Below, piece by piece: positions 38,162 to 47,562 of a stretch of DNA of 64,000 bases (position 1 is the first letter of the stretch; each line of letters opens with the position of its first letter). Location of the stretch: the NCBI RefSeq assembly GCF_002760655.1, contig NZ_PDOC01000016.1:1-64000 (forward strand), read 5' to 3'. The position numbers were made by a program, and so were the translations under genes. The notes under the pieces were generated by a model that saw only the letters and a list, made by a program, of their open reading frames with translations, ran no database searches and had not been told where the DNA came from. This DNA is from Massilia eurypsychrophila (GTDB lineage: Bacteria; Pseudomonadota; Gammaproteobacteria; Burkholderiales; Burkholderiaceae_D).

Positions 38162-38311
38162 TCATGTCTTACGCTTGCTCTCCTGACGACAGCGATCTGA
38201 ACAGTACTTGACGTCGCCCCAGACCTTTTCCCACTTTTTTCGCCATGTAAACGGCAACTGGCATTGCTGACATGGCTTGGTCGGGAGGTTCGATTTTTTT
38301 CGCATACGCAT
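38162..38311 (-). CDS. DUF2256 small zinc-ribbon-like protein
   Basis: A 49-residue ORF (start 38309-38311, AGGGA upstream; an alternative ATG two codons later). It contains the DUF2256 pattern: [19 protein letters not shown], then [14 protein letters not shown], with a CxxC and a CxxxC pair that should bind zinc. Such proteins often neighbour cryptochrome or stress genes; their role is unknown. It lies between the msrA relic and the second tRNA-Phe copy. Confidence 0.85.
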   Translation of the reverse strand: MRMRKKSNLPTKPCQQCQLPFTWRKKWEKVWGDVKYCSDRCRQESKRKT

Positions 38312-38490
38312 GTTGAGAATCCCTGGACGCTGTAGGGGCTATAGGTGTAAGCGGTGCGCCTGCCGGCGCAAGACCTGCACACATCGCAACTGGCCTTTGG
38401 ACGCCGACCCGGGCGAGTATGTCATATGCCACGATGCGCAAACCGCAGCCGGCAAAATCCGGCTGCGGCGCTCCTATATTCGGCCGCCAT

Positions 38491-38567
38491 GGCCCTGGTA
38501 GCTCAGTCGGTAGAGCAGAGGATTGAAAATCCTTGTGTCAGTGGTTCGATTCCACCCCGTGCCACCA
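38491..38567 (+). pseudogene. Decayed tRNA-Phe, second copy
   Basis: Nearly identical to the intact tRNA at 28179-28254 but with an extra C in the 5' acceptor strand (GGCCCTGG), CCGTGCC instead of CCGGGCC at the 3' strand, and an A-C mismatch in the T stem (AGTGG/CCACC). Anticodon GAA and CCA end survive. A TATATT box lies at about 38475-38480. The mismatches make function doubtful. Downstream, a decayed terminator hairpin (ACGCCACT/AGTGGGCG) has lost its T-run. Confidence 0.75.
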
Positions 38568-39006
38568 AGAACATCGTTCACGCAACGCCACTCATGCAAG
38601 TGGGCGCTGTCGCTTGTGGGAGCTACTGTCCTTGTGTCCGGTCCGTTTCCGGCCTTCGCTAAAAGCTGGTGATCCGCGGGGTTTCCCAGCATATTTCTTT
38701 CCCAGCGATATCTGGCCGCTGGCACCGACTTCGCACCCACTTCATTCGAAGTCGTTACTTCCTAGCAGTTCCTTGATTCGCACAACTACTCGCGCTAAAC
38801 GCGCCCCGACCTTGGCCTGCTGTGAGGTCATACGCTTGGTCAAGCTCAACGAACCAGCAATCCATTTCGTTACGCTGTTGACGAGTGCCTCCTGTTTCGC
38901 ACTGATTGGTGGGTTTTAGCAACTGAATCGTACGCAATGGCGAGGCGCTGGATTTTTCCATGGCCCCCCACCCGAACCCATCGTACGACTAGCGTAGGAG
39001 ACTTCA
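38568..39006. other. Spacer with gene debris
   Basis: About 440 bases without an intact gene. It contains the copied antitoxin fragment (38681-38732), directly followed on the minus strand by a 5'-truncated open frame ending at 38742 whose last residues read SQQAKVGARLARVVVRIKEL. That frame has no start codon except an internal ATG giving 30 residues, and I do not recognise it. The stretch looks like a recombination scar beside the second tRNA copy. Confidence 0.55.
38681..38732 (-). repeat. 52-base copy of the antitoxin gene 5' part
   Basis: Identical to 32404-32455 except for one base (44 bases, 38689-38732, match without interruption). It encodes the equivalent of about residues 4-20 of the AbrB/CcdA-like antitoxin. 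Both matches break off at the codon after GACTTC on the plus strand. Confidence 0.9.
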
Positions 39007-41094
39007 ATGCATGCGCATAACAAATCCTGGAACAGGAAATTGTCCATCTCCTGCTTGATCCGGCTGTTCCGCCCCCGTTCCGCGCGCTATGTCACGGTTC
39101 AACTTGACGAAAAATACCACGCCATCTTCACGACGATGGTCTACACCGTCATGCTCGGTGCCGTTTTCGGCCTCGCCATCTATGCAGTTGAAGCGCATGG
39201 ACAGAGTGCTGAAACGGAAACTATGCCACCACCGGCTTCGCTCAAGACCGTTCCAGTTCCAGGTCTCTCGGCGTCGGAGCTTGACGACCTCGTGACCGAC
39301 AAGAAGGCGGCCATCCAACTAGGCAAGGCACTCTTTTGGGATGCGCGCGTGGGCAGCGATAATGTGACCGCCTGCGCAACTTGCCACGCCCACGCGGGCG
39401 CTGACAATCGCATCAAGAGTCAGCTCAATCCGGGACTTCTGGCAGGCGATAAAACGTTCCAGTTGGGTGGACCGAACTACACCTTGAAGGCAAGCGATTT
39501 CCCCCTGACCCGACATGCCGATGTGAACGACGCAGCGACGATCATCGGCGACAAAAATGAAGTGGTGTCATCGCAAGGTGTATTCACGCACAGCTTTACC
39601 GATGTTTCTCGAACCGGGGGCGCGGATACGTGTGCTTCGGTCTCTGATGCAGTTGTCCATGGCGGCTCCGGATTCAATGTCGGCGGTATCAACACGCGAC
39701 GGGTGGAACCGCGCAATACGCCAACGATGATCAACGCCGTATTCAACTTCCGCAATTTTTGGGACGGCAGGGCAAACAACGTGTTTAACGGCGGCGATCC
39801 ATTCGGACTTCGAAACCCGGACACGCTTGTCTGGAAGCTCGAAAACGGCGTGCTCCGCCAGGTCGATTTCTCCCTGCAATTCGCCCCCCTAGCCTCGCTG
39901 GCTTCGGGCCCTCCGCTGAGCGAAAATGAGATGAGCTGCCAAGACCGAACGTTCGCGAAGCTCGCGCAAAAGCTGATCGGCCTTCGGCCCTTGGCCAACC
40001 AGACCATTGCACCTGACGACAGTGTACTCGGCGTACGGGCATTTGCTGCCCCCACGTACGGAGCCCTGATCAAACGTGCTTTTCGGCCCGCGTACTGGAG
40101 TTCAATCTCGATTCTCAATCTGAGCGCGGCGGACGCTCTGAAATTCAAGACCGTGGACTTGGAACTGAGCCGCCAATCGCGCAATCCCGGTAGCAGCCTT
40201 CGGCCCCAGCAGTTCAATTCGATGGAGGCTAATTTTGCGCTGTTCTTCGGCGTCGCCCTGCAACTCTATCAGGCAACGCTGATTGCCGACGACACGCCTT
40301 TCGACCGCTATGCCGAGGGCCAAACGGCCGCACTCAACGCGCAGCAATTGAGGGGGCTTGCGATCTTCAGGGGCCAGGGTGAATGCATCCACTGCCACGC
40401 CGGAGCCGAACTCACCAGCGCGTCGTTTAGCAACGTGACCGGCGAAGGACGGCTCGATCAACGCCTGGGGGACAATGGAGCAATCTTCCGCTACGATAAT
40501 GGCTTCTTCAATACAGGGGTGCGGCCGACGGCGGATGATCCTGGCGTCGGTGGCGTTGATCCGTTCGGCCATCCGCTCTCCGAAACCCGCATGGCGCAAA
40601 GCGGAAAAACCGATTTGCTGGGCAGTAGGTTCAACGAATCCGCCATCGCCCCCGCCGCGTTGACCGCAGTCGATGGCGCGTTCAAGACGCCAGGACTACG
40701 CAACGTGGAATTTACCGGCCCCTACTTTCACAATGGAGGAAAAGCGACGCTGATGCAGGTGGTGGACTTCTATAATCGCGGCGGCGACTTTGCTGCCAAG
40801 AATCACCCGAACCCCGACCCGACGATTCACCCGCTTGGCTTGACGGAAGCGCAGAAAAGAGATCTGGTGGCCTTCCTGCTGACCTTGAGCGACGACCGTG
40901 TGCGCTTTCGGAGGGCGCCATTTGATCATCCGTCCATCTGCATTCCGCATGGACAGGCAGGCGACGAAAAATCGCTAAAGGCAAACAAGACGGGGGCTGC
41001 AACCGATATCATGGTTTGTTTGCCGGCAGTCGGCGCCGGTGGTGCGAAAGCGCCGCTCTCGACCTTTCTTAATCTGGATCCATTCCAGCATTGA
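39007..41094 (+). CDS. Di-haem cytochrome c peroxidase/MauG-like protein
   Basis: A 695-residue protein, long for the family. A charged N-terminus is followed by one membrane helix (about 43-62). Two haem-binding CxxCH motifs are present: CATCH (about 119-123) and CIHCH (about 460-464). Family blocks include GKALFWDARVGSD, RNTPTMINAVFNFRNFWDGR, and near the end KTPGLRNVEFTGPYFHNGG. It probably acts in the periplasm as a peroxidase or oxidase. The extra length recalls MauG-like or RoxA-type oxygenases, but the CIHCH motif alone cannot decide. No partner genes. Confidence 0.88.
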   Translation: MHAHNKSWNRKLSISCLIRLFRPRSARYVTVQLDEKYHAIFTTMVYTVMLGAVFGLAIYAVEAHGQSAETETMPPPASLKTVPVPGLSASELDDLVTDKKAAIQLGKALFWDARVGSDNVTACATCHAHAGADNRIKSQLNPGLLAGDKTFQLGGPNYTLKASDFPLTRHADVNDAATIIGDKNEVVSSQGVFTHSFTDVSRTGGADTCASVSDAVVHGGSGFNVGGINTRRVEPRNTPTMINAVFNFRNFWDGRANNVFNGGDPFGLRNPDTLVWKLENGVLRQVDFSLQFAPLASLASGPPLSENEMSCQDRTFAKLAQKLIGLRPLANQTIAPDDSVLGVRAFAAPTYGALIKRAFRPAYWSSISILNLSAADALKFKTVDLELSRQSRNPGSSLRPQQFNSMEANFALFFGVALQLYQATLIADDTPFDRYAEGQTAALNAQQLRGLAIFRGQGECIHCHAGAELTSASFSNVTGEGRLDQRLGDNGAIFRYDNGFFNTGVRPTADDPGVGGVDPFGHPLSETRMAQSGKTDLLGSRFNESAIAPAALTAVDGAFKTPGLRNVEFTGPYFHNGGKATLMQVVDFYNRGGDFAAKNHPNPDPTIHPLGLTEAQKRDLVAFLLTLSDDRVRFRRAPFDHPSICIPHGQAGDEKSLKANKTGAATDIMVCLPAVGAGGAKAPLSTFLNLDPFQH

Positions 41095-41174
41095 TCGCAG
41101 TCTTCGCCAAACCATACGAGGGGGGCTGATAAGAACCGGCGACTGGATTAGTCATCGTCATAGACACTGAACGC

Positions 41175-41714
41175 CTAGCCGGGCATACGCTTCAGTACAA
41201 ATTCCGCGCGTGGCCTGGCATGCCTGTCCAGGCGATATGTCAGCACGGTTCCATCCTGGCTGAGCCTGACGGTCCAGACATTGGTTTCCGCGCCAGGGAC
41301 CAGTCTGGCAGTATGCGCATCGGCGAGGAATGATTGGGAGCGCGCTGTACCGCCGCCCAGCGCCATTCCGCCATACATGGTCACGGCATGGGGCGTACCG
41401 TCCGGATAGCGGTGATCGTGTCGCAGTTCCAGCCCAGCCGGCGGGCGGGTGAAAATCCAGGTACGGGAACGATCATCGCCGACTACCACCGGCATGCGTA
41501 CGCCAGCGTCCGTACAGACGACCTGGGTCGAGATCCTCTTGCCAGCGAAATCGTTTCTCGGATCTATCGCATACGCCTGTCCGCCTTCGAACCGCTGGCT
41601 ACACATGCCCTGTAGCGTGGTCATGAACAGATCACGCGCGTCAACCGGTGCCGGCGCGGCGGCACAGCCGGTTAACAACCATGCGCCTGCGAGAATGGGA
41701 AGAAAGTACTTCAT
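41175..41714 (-). CDS. Hypothetical lipoprotein
   Basis: A 179-residue protein with a lipobox (LLTGCAAAP, Cys at about 17). The mature part contains a run of short strands (TWIFTRPPAGLELRHDHRYPDG, then MYGGMALGGG) and ends in a basic strand ARPRAEFVLKRMPG. No family recognised. The ATG at 41712-41714 is the one next to the signal; upstream in-frame codons lack signal character. It is convergent with the peroxidase gene, 80 bases away. Confidence 0.65.
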   Translation of the reverse strand: MKYFLPILAGAWLLTGCAAAPAPVDARDLFMTTLQGMCSQRFEGGQAYAIDPRNDFAGKRISTQVVCTDAGVRMPVVVGDDRSRTWIFTRPPAGLELRHDHRYPDGTPHAVTMYGGMALGGGTARSQSFLADAHTARLVPGAETNVWTVRLSQDGTVLTYRLDRHARPRAEFVLKRMPG

Positions 41715-41873
41715 TGGATCCGGGATGTGATTGGCGTGATCGCGAGAATAACACGGCAATAACCCCGACCCTGCGCACTGGCGTTGTCCTTATTGCACTG
41801 CGGTCTTGGCGTTTGTCATTATCCGGGCCCGGTCCGGTGTTCGAATGCAAGGACCGTTCCGATGTTCCTTACG

Positions 41874-41942
41874 TTGACGGTGCAGCTGGGCCCGGCGATA
41901 CTCGCTGCTTCTCGATTGCTGAGTTGCACAATGCACGCCCTT
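41874..41942 (+). repeat. 69-base dispersed repeat, copy A
   Basis: Matches 50088-50156 at 61 of 69 positions without gaps. Both copies lie in the space before a plus-strand gene. The sequence has imperfect dyad symmetry around GCTGCTYCTCGATTGCTGAG. Nature unknown: regulatory element, small RNA or decayed repeat. Confidence 0.75.
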
Positions 41943-42005
41943 CATCGGCGTCCGCCAGCTTTCGGTCCGGCATCAACTACTTCACGACCCCGGTTCAGAA
42001 TAAAA

Positions 42006-42824
42006 ATGCAAAACCGAAACAACGAACAAATGACGAGATTGGATGATGTTGCGACAATCCAGGAAAAGTTGTCCAGCTTCTATCTGGAGGCGCTCTCAGC
42101 TCTGCGCCGTTCCGAGGCTTTCAAGGCAGAACAGACGGAGATGCTTTCCGCGCCATTCCTGCTCAACGTCCATGCTGCAAAGGCTTATTTTAAAGCACCG
42201 ATTCGGGTCATGTTCGTTGGCCAGGAAACCAAAGGCTGGCTTTGCCGCCTGCCGGAAGTACTCGACGATCCGACTACCCGTGTGCCCGCTCTGCTTGCCA
42301 AATACGAGAAGGGCCTGCTCGCAGATCCCGGTCACTCGCTCTTCCTGAGGACCCGGCGGCTTCTCGAGAGCGAACTTACTGGAGGCGTCCCCGGCTCCGT
42401 CATCTGGAACAATCTGTTTAAAATGGACGTGTACAAGGGAAAAGGGAAGTCAAGGAACGCCAGGAATCACTCGGTAGCGCTAACGGAATTTTCAGCGAAA
42501 CTGTTCCGCTTCGAACGTGAATTGCTGCAGCCCGATGTTATGATCTTCGGCTGCAGTGCAACGCACGACAACGTCGTCAAGTCTCTGTTCGAGGCGCCAA
42601 CCCGTCAGACCGTGCGGATCCACGTACCGAAAGAGCTTTGGCACTTCAGGCATGGCCGGATCGACTGCTTCAGGACGCTGCACCCTGCGGTCGCACGATT
42701 TGGCAGGCATCGAACTGTACAAAAGCACTACCAGACGATAATTCAAGAAATCAAGTCGAGGAAACAGGATTCTTTTGCCGCTGACGCGATTCTGCACCAG
42801 GCCGCAAAAACAGCAATGATGTGA
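42006..42824 (+). CDS. Uncharacterised protein resembling the uracil-DNA glycosylase superfamily
   Basis: A 272-residue soluble protein. The segment IRVMFVGQETKGW followed by the later VIWNNLFKMD and MIFGCSATHDNVV recalls the fold of the uracil-DNA glycosylase superfamily (a V-G-Q-E/D loop, a central N-x-x-K/F segment and a late G-x-S/T-H loop). No specific family is recognised and activity is not implied. The ATG at 42006 or a nearby ATG at 42030 could start. It is preceded by the 69-base repeat and lies alone on its strand before gdhA. Confidence 0.6.
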   Translation: MQNRNNEQMTRLDDVATIQEKLSSFYLEALSALRRSEAFKAEQTEMLSAPFLLNVHAAKAYFKAPIRVMFVGQETKGWLCRLPEVLDDPTTRVPALLAKYEKGLLADPGHSLFLRTRRLLESELTGGVPGSVIWNNLFKMDVYKGKGKSRNARNHSVALTEFSAKLFRFERELLQPDVMIFGCSATHDNVVKSLFEAPTRQTVRIHVPKELWHFRHGRIDCFRTLHPAVARFGRHRTVQKHYQTIIQEIKSRKQDSFAADAILHQAAKTAMM

Positions 42825-43052
42825 CGCCGACTCATAAGGTTGGAGTTGTTGTCTTCAAGGCCGCCATTGCGCCCTTCCCTACTCGGCCGCGCCGACCCCA
42901 CAAGGTGACGCCCCGCGCCGATGCGTGACCGCCCGCCGACCAGCAATCGGGTCGGAGCTTGCGTCCGCCAGCCACTTCTGCCCCACATGACTCGCAAACC
43001 GTCGTTGATGGCGCTAGCCGAACTGACCCATATTCGATCCTTAGGATGCTCC

Positions 43053-44396
43053 ATGAAATACCCTTCTGTACATCAGTACCTGCAGCACGTTGCCGACCGC
43101 AATCCTGGCCAGCCTGAATTTTTGCAGGCTGTCACCGAAGTGATGGAAAGCCTGTGGCCGTTCATCGAAAAGCATCCCAAGTATGCCGAGCATGGCCTGC
43201 TCGACCGCCTGGTCGAGCCTGAGCGCGTGGTCATGTTCCGCGTCTCATGGGTCGACGATCATGGCCAGGTCCAGGTCAACCGCGGCTACCGCATCCAGCA
43301 CAGCATGGCGATCGGCCCGTATAAAGGTGGCATGCGCTTCCACCCTTCCGTCACCTTGTCGGTACTGAAATTCCTGGCCTTCGAGCAGACGTTCAAGAAT
43401 GCGCTGACCACCCTGCCGATGGGCGGCGGCAAGGGCGGGTCGGACTTCGACCCCAAAGGCAAGAGCCCGGGCGAGGTGATGCGTTTCTGTCAGGCCTTCG
43501 TGAGCGAGCTGTTCCGCCATGTCGGTTCGGACACCGACGTGCCGGCCGGCGACATTGGCGTTGGCGGCCGCGAAGTCGGCTACATGGCCGGCATGATGAA
43601 AAAGCTCACCAATCGCGCCGACTGCGTCTTCACCGGCAAGGGCCTGAGCTTTGGCGGTTCGCTGATGCGTCCGGAAGCGACCGGCTATGGCACCGTGTAT
43701 TTTGCCGATGAAATGCTCAAGACCCGCGGCCGCTCGTTCGACGGCCTGCGCGTGAGCGTTTCCGGCTCGGGCAATGTGGCGCAGTACGCGGTGGAGAAGG
43801 CGATGTCGCTCGGCGCCAAGGTCATCACGGTGTCCGACTCAAGCGGGACGGTTATCGACATGGATGGTTTTACGACCGACAAGCTGGCCATCCTGATGGA
43901 GGTGAAGAACCACCTGTATGGCCGCGTCAGCGACTACGCCGAACGCACCGGCAGCCGCTTCGAAGCCGGCGTGCGCCCATGGCACATCCCTGTCGACGTG
44001 GCACTGCCATGCGCGACCCAGAACGAACTGGACGCGAACGATGCCGCCGTCCTGATCCGCAATGGCGTGCTGTGCGTGGCTGAAGGCGCCAACATGCCCA
44101 CGACCATCGAGGCCGCAAAAGCGTTCGAAGCTGCCGGGGTGCTTTACGCGCCAGGCAAAGCCAGCAACGCGGGCGGTGTCGCCACGTCCGGCCTTGAGAT
44201 GAGCCAGAATGCGGAGCGCCTGTCGTGGCCAGGCGAGGAAGTCGACGCCCGCCTGCTGCAGATCATGAAGGGCATCCATGCAGCGTGCCTGAAGTATGGA
44301 ACGGGCGCCGACGGCAGGGTCAGCTACGTCGACGGGGCGAACATCGCCGGGTTCGTGAAAGTGGCCGATGCGATGCTGGCCCAGGGCGTGATTTGA
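43053..44396 (+). CDS. gdhA: NADP-specific glutamate dehydrogenase
   Basis: A 447-residue enzyme, the same length as E. coli GdhA, interconverting 2-oxoglutarate plus ammonia and glutamate. Motifs: GPYKGGMRFHPSVTL, TLPMGGGKGGSDFDPKGKS (catalytic lysines), PAGDIGVGGREVGYM, and the Rossmann segment VSVSGSGNVAQYAVEK. The MKYPSVHQYL start matches the family, with AGGA upstream. Stand-alone gene; the 230 bases before it hold no other gene. Confidence 0.96.
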   Translation: MKYPSVHQYLQHVADRNPGQPEFLQAVTEVMESLWPFIEKHPKYAEHGLLDRLVEPERVVMFRVSWVDDHGQVQVNRGYRIQHSMAIGPYKGGMRFHPSVTLSVLKFLAFEQTFKNALTTLPMGGGKGGSDFDPKGKSPGEVMRFCQAFVSELFRHVGSDTDVPAGDIGVGGREVGYMAGMMKKLTNRADCVFTGKGLSFGGSLMRPEATGYGTVYFADEMLKTRGRSFDGLRVSVSGSGNVAQYAVEKAMSLGAKVITVSDSSGTVIDMDGFTTDKLAILMEVKNHLYGRVSDYAERTGSRFEAGVRPWHIPVDVALPCATQNELDANDAAVLIRNGVLCVAEGANMPTTIEAAKAFEAAGVLYAPGKASNAGGVATSGLEMSQNAERLSWPGEEVDARLLQIMKGIHAACLKYGTGADGRVSYVDGANIAGFVKVADAMLAQGVI

Positions 44397-44573
44397 CGGT
44401 CGCCTTAGGCCGCCAGTCTGGCGCAACGCCAATCCCATTAGCCAACGCCGCGCGGCTTGCATGGGCGACGAACTGAGCTCTAGGTTTGCGCTGCAAAACG
44501 TGTCTCTTCGCGCCAAGCTGATACCGAGCGGCGCCATGCTATTCTTCCTTGCCTAAAAACGCCAAAGGAAGAC

Positions 44574-46355
44574 ATGACCCGCTCGCTCCCGCTGCTGCTG
44601 TGCACCCTGCTGTGCGCTGCCCTGCCCGCCCTCGCCCAGGTAAAAACGCCGGCCACGCCGGAAAAGATGAACGCGTTGTATGCCCAATACTGGGAGGACT
44701 ACCTGCGCGAGAATCCGGTCGCGGCCACCTTCAACGGCGACCAGCGCTACAACAACCGCCTCGGCGCCGTCAGCTCGGCCGAGCAACGCGCGCAACGCCG
44801 CGCGCTGGCGGAAAAGTACCTGGCTCGCAGCGCCGAGTTCGATCCCGCGCCGTTGCCGTCGGAAGACCGCATCAGCTATGACCTGCTGCGCTATCGCCTG
44901 CAACAGGTGCTCGACGGCCTGCGCTTCCCGTCCGACCTGGTGCCGGTGGACCAGTTCTCGGGCTTGCACCTGACGCTGGCCCAGCTTGGCTCGGGCAGCT
45001 CGGCGCAGCCGTTCCAGACGGTGCAGGACTACGACAACTGGCTGCAGCGCGCCGCCGGCTATCCCGCCGCAGTCGACGCCATGATGGCCGATATGCGCAC
45101 CGGTATCGCGCAGCGCGTGGTGATGCCGAAGGCGCTGATTAGCCGCGTCCTGCCGCAGCTCGAAAACGTCGCCACCGACGACCTGGAAAAGAGCACCTAT
45201 ATGGGTCCGGTGAAAAAATTTCCCGCCTCGTTCAGCCCCGCGGACAAGGCGCGCCTGACCGAAGCCTACGGCAAACTGGTACGTGAACAGCTGACGCCGG
45301 CAAACCGCAAGCTGCTCGCTTTCATGAGCGATACCTACCTGCCGGCCGGACGCGACAGCGCCGGCATCGGCGCCCTGCCCGGCGGCCAGGAGTGGTATGC
45401 CTTCGTGGCGCGCAGATCGACCACGACCGAACTGACGCCGGCACAGATCCACGACATCGGCCTGCGCGAAGTGGCGCGCATCCGTGCCCAGTTCGAAGAA
45501 GCCAAGCTGCGCGTCGGCTTCAAGGGCACGCTCAAGCAATTCTTCGAGCATCTGAATACTGCGCCAGAGTTGCGCTTCAAGTCGCGCGAGGAAATCCTCG
45601 CCGCCTACGAGGCCGTGCGTCCGCGCGTGGAGGCCAAGGTGAACCAGCTGTTTGCGTACGTTCCCAAGGCGCCGTTCGAAATCCGCCCGGTCGAGGCGTT
45701 TCGCGAAGTGAGCGCCGCGCCTGCCTCCTATCAGCGCGGCTCGGTCGACGGCAAACGCCCCGGCGTCTTTTACTTCAATGCCTACAAGCCGGAGACGCGC
45801 ACCCGCTTTACCACCAACGCCTTCTTCCTGCACGAGGCAATTCCGGGCCATCACTTCGAGCGCAGCCTGGCCCAGGAAACCGCTGGACTGCCCGCCTTCC
45901 GCCGCTTCGGCAGCAGCACCGCCTTTTCCGAAGGCTGGGGACTGTATAGTGAAATGCTTGGCCAGGAAATCGGCATGTACGACGATCCCTGGCAGTGGGT
46001 CGGGCGTCTGACTGCCGAAGTGTGGCGCGGCGTGCGCCTCGTGGTCGATACCGGCATCCATTCGAAGGGATGGACGCGCGAGCAGGCGATCGCCTATTTC
46101 AAGGACAATGTGCCGCAGGACGAGGTGACGGCGGTGCAGGAAGTCGAACGCTACATCGCGGTGCCGGGCCAGGCCCTCAGCTACAAGATCGGCGAGTTGA
46201 AACTGCGCGAACTGCGCGCGCGCGCCGAAGCCGCGCTGGGCCCGACCTTCGATTTACGCGCTTTCCACAACGAAGTGCTTTCGCACGGCTCGGTACCGCT
46301 CGACGTACTCGAGTCGGCTGTCAATCGCTGGATTGCGGCACAAAAGAATGGTTAA
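44574..46355 (+). CDS. DUF885 family secreted metallopeptidase-like protein
   Basis: A 593-residue protein with a signal peptide (about 1-21, cleaved after ALA-Q). The DUF885 core has the zinc motif HEAIPGHHFE (HExxxGH type) in the C-terminal half with GWGLYSEMLGQEIGMYDDP downstream, which supplies the Glu ligand. ENPVAATFNGDQRYNN near the N-terminus is typical. These are probable periplasmic peptidases or carboxypeptidases of unknown substrate. A good terminator follows at 46442-46470. Confidence 0.9.
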   Translation: MTRSLPLLLCTLLCAALPALAQVKTPATPEKMNALYAQYWEDYLRENPVAATFNGDQRYNNRLGAVSSAEQRAQRRALAEKYLARSAEFDPAPLPSEDRISYDLLRYRLQQVLDGLRFPSDLVPVDQFSGLHLTLAQLGSGSSAQPFQTVQDYDNWLQRAAGYPAAVDAMMADMRTGIAQRVVMPKALISRVLPQLENVATDDLEKSTYMGPVKKFPASFSPADKARLTEAYGKLVREQLTPANRKLLAFMSDTYLPAGRDSAGIGALPGGQEWYAFVARRSTTTELTPAQIHDIGLREVARIRAQFEEAKLRVGFKGTLKQFFEHLNTAPELRFKSREEILAAYEAVRPRVEAKVNQLFAYVPKAPFEIRPVEAFREVSAAPASYQRGSVDGKRPGVFYFNAYKPETRTRFTTNAFFLHEAIPGHHFERSLAQETAGLPAFRRFGSSTAFSEGWGLYSEMLGQEIGMYDDPWQWVGRLTAEVWRGVRLVVDTGIHSKGWTREQAIAYFKDNVPQDEVTAVQEVERYIAVPGQALSYKIGELKLRELRARAEAALGPTFDLRAFHNEVLSHGSVPLDVLESAVNRWIAAQKNG

Positions 46356-46441
46356 GCAGATAAGGCCGAGGTGGATAAGCGTATGGAAACGTTCCTCGCG
46401 AGTGTCGGAGCCAAGCTGTAATCGATAAGCGTTTCTTCGGC

Positions 46442-46470
46442 AACGCCAACCCCTTCGGGTCGGCGTTTTA
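46442..46470 (+). terminator. Terminator after the DUF885 gene
   Basis: A42-C52 side (AACGCCAACCC) pairs with GGGTCGGCGTT over a CTTC loop with one mismatch and ends in TTTTA. The stem resembles the terminators after tRNA-Phe, rnk and the ice-binding gene. Confidence 0.8.
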
Positions 46471-46514
46471 TGCTTTCTGGGCAAAAGCGCCAATGTCGGG
46501 TTACCCTGCACTAC

Positions 46515-47090
46515 ATGACACCCGACCACCTTCCCGTACAAACCTTGGAACTGCGTGTTCGCGAGCTGCAGCAATTGTTCAACTCGCTCGATCCGTCGCC
46601 ATTCCTGACCAAGGACCTGGCCCGTTCGGCCGAGTCCTACATCGAGAGCTGGGCCCTGCCGTTAGCGCGAGGCAGCCGGCTGCAACTGACGATCCATGTC
46701 GAACAGCTCGACTCTACCGAGGCAGCAAGCGACCTGATGGCCGAGGCGATCCACAATCACTACGGCTACAAGGCGGACCTGGTCCGCGCGGAACTGCGGC
46801 AGATGCTGCGCCAGGGCAGGACCAGCCTGGCCATCGGCATGGCCTTCGTTGCGGCATGCCTGCTGGCGGCGGAAGTGCTCACCCACCCGGCCCAGGGCGC
46901 GGCTGGCAGCATCGCGCGCGAAAGCCTGACCATCATTGGTTGGGTGGCGATGTGGCGGCCGGTACAGATATTCCTGTACGACTGGTGGCCGGTGGTCGGC
47001 CGCATCCATGGGTACGACAACTTGAAGTTCGCCCGTGTCGTCGTGGTGAACGCGGCACAAGGCGAACGCTCCCCTGAAGAAGCGGGCTAG
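46515..47090 (+). CDS. Hypothetical membrane protein with two helices
   Basis: A 191-residue protein. A soluble N-terminal half (about 1-100) with LELRVRELQQLFNSLDPSPF is followed by two membrane helices (about 105-124 and 138-160) and a short C-terminal tail (RIHGYDNLKFARVVV). The ATG at 46515 lies just past the terminator. No recognised family; convergent with the next gene. The pattern 'ELQxLFNSxDPSPF' is characteristic enough for a family search. Confidence 0.65.
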   Translation: MTPDHLPVQTLELRVRELQQLFNSLDPSPFLTKDLARSAESYIESWALPLARGSRLQLTIHVEQLDSTEAASDLMAEAIHNHYGYKADLVRAELRQMLRQGRTSLAIGMAFVAACLLAAEVLTHPAQGAAGSIARESLTIIGWVAMWRPVQIFLYDWWPVVGRIHGYDNLKFARVVVVNAAQGERSPEEAG

Positions 47091-47106
47091 CTTGCTGCTT
47101 CAAAGC

Positions 47107-47562
47107 TCAGTCTTTCTTTTCCCTGAATTCAACATCAATCACCGTGCCATCGGCGCTTCTTGGAGCGTTCTGGCCAGGTGCGAATTTGAAGACAGACGAT
47201 AACATTCGACCGAACATGGCTCGCCTCAGCCACGGGAACGTGAGAAGGAAAGCCGTAGTAAAACCGGTCAACATTGCGGGCACGGTTTCGCCTCGCGCCA
47301 GAAAGCTCAACAAGCAAAGTACGAGCAAGCTCACGATCAGTGGCCGACGGACAGGCTTGGGTAACAGACCAACAGTGCGCAACCTCCCTTTGCGAATCCA
47401 GGGAAATCTGGCAAAGATACCGCCAAGAAGCAGCCCTGCCACGAATCGACCAGTGCCGAGCTGATCAGCCAACACCCCGACCACAAGGTAACCGGTGTAC
47501 GTCATCGTGCTGGCCAAAACAACCAGCGCTAACAATGCAACTGCGATCGTCAGCCTTGGCAT
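47107..47562 (-). CDS. Hypothetical membrane protein
   Basis: A 151-residue protein with about four hydrophobic segments (about 5-30, 33-50, 73-90 and 95-112) and a basic loop (RKGRLRTVGLLPKPVRRP) between the second and third. The tail ends in KKD. No family recognised. Convergent with the preceding gene with 16 bases between stops. Lower GC than the neighbours. Confidence 0.55.
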   Translation of the reverse strand: MPRLTIAVALLALVVLASTMTYTGYLVVGVLADQLGTGRFVAGLLLGGIFARFPWIRKGRLRTVGLLPKPVRRPLIVSLLVLCLLSFLARGETVPAMLTGFTTAFLLTFPWLRRAMFGRMLSSVFKFAPGQNAPRSADGTVIDVEFREKKD

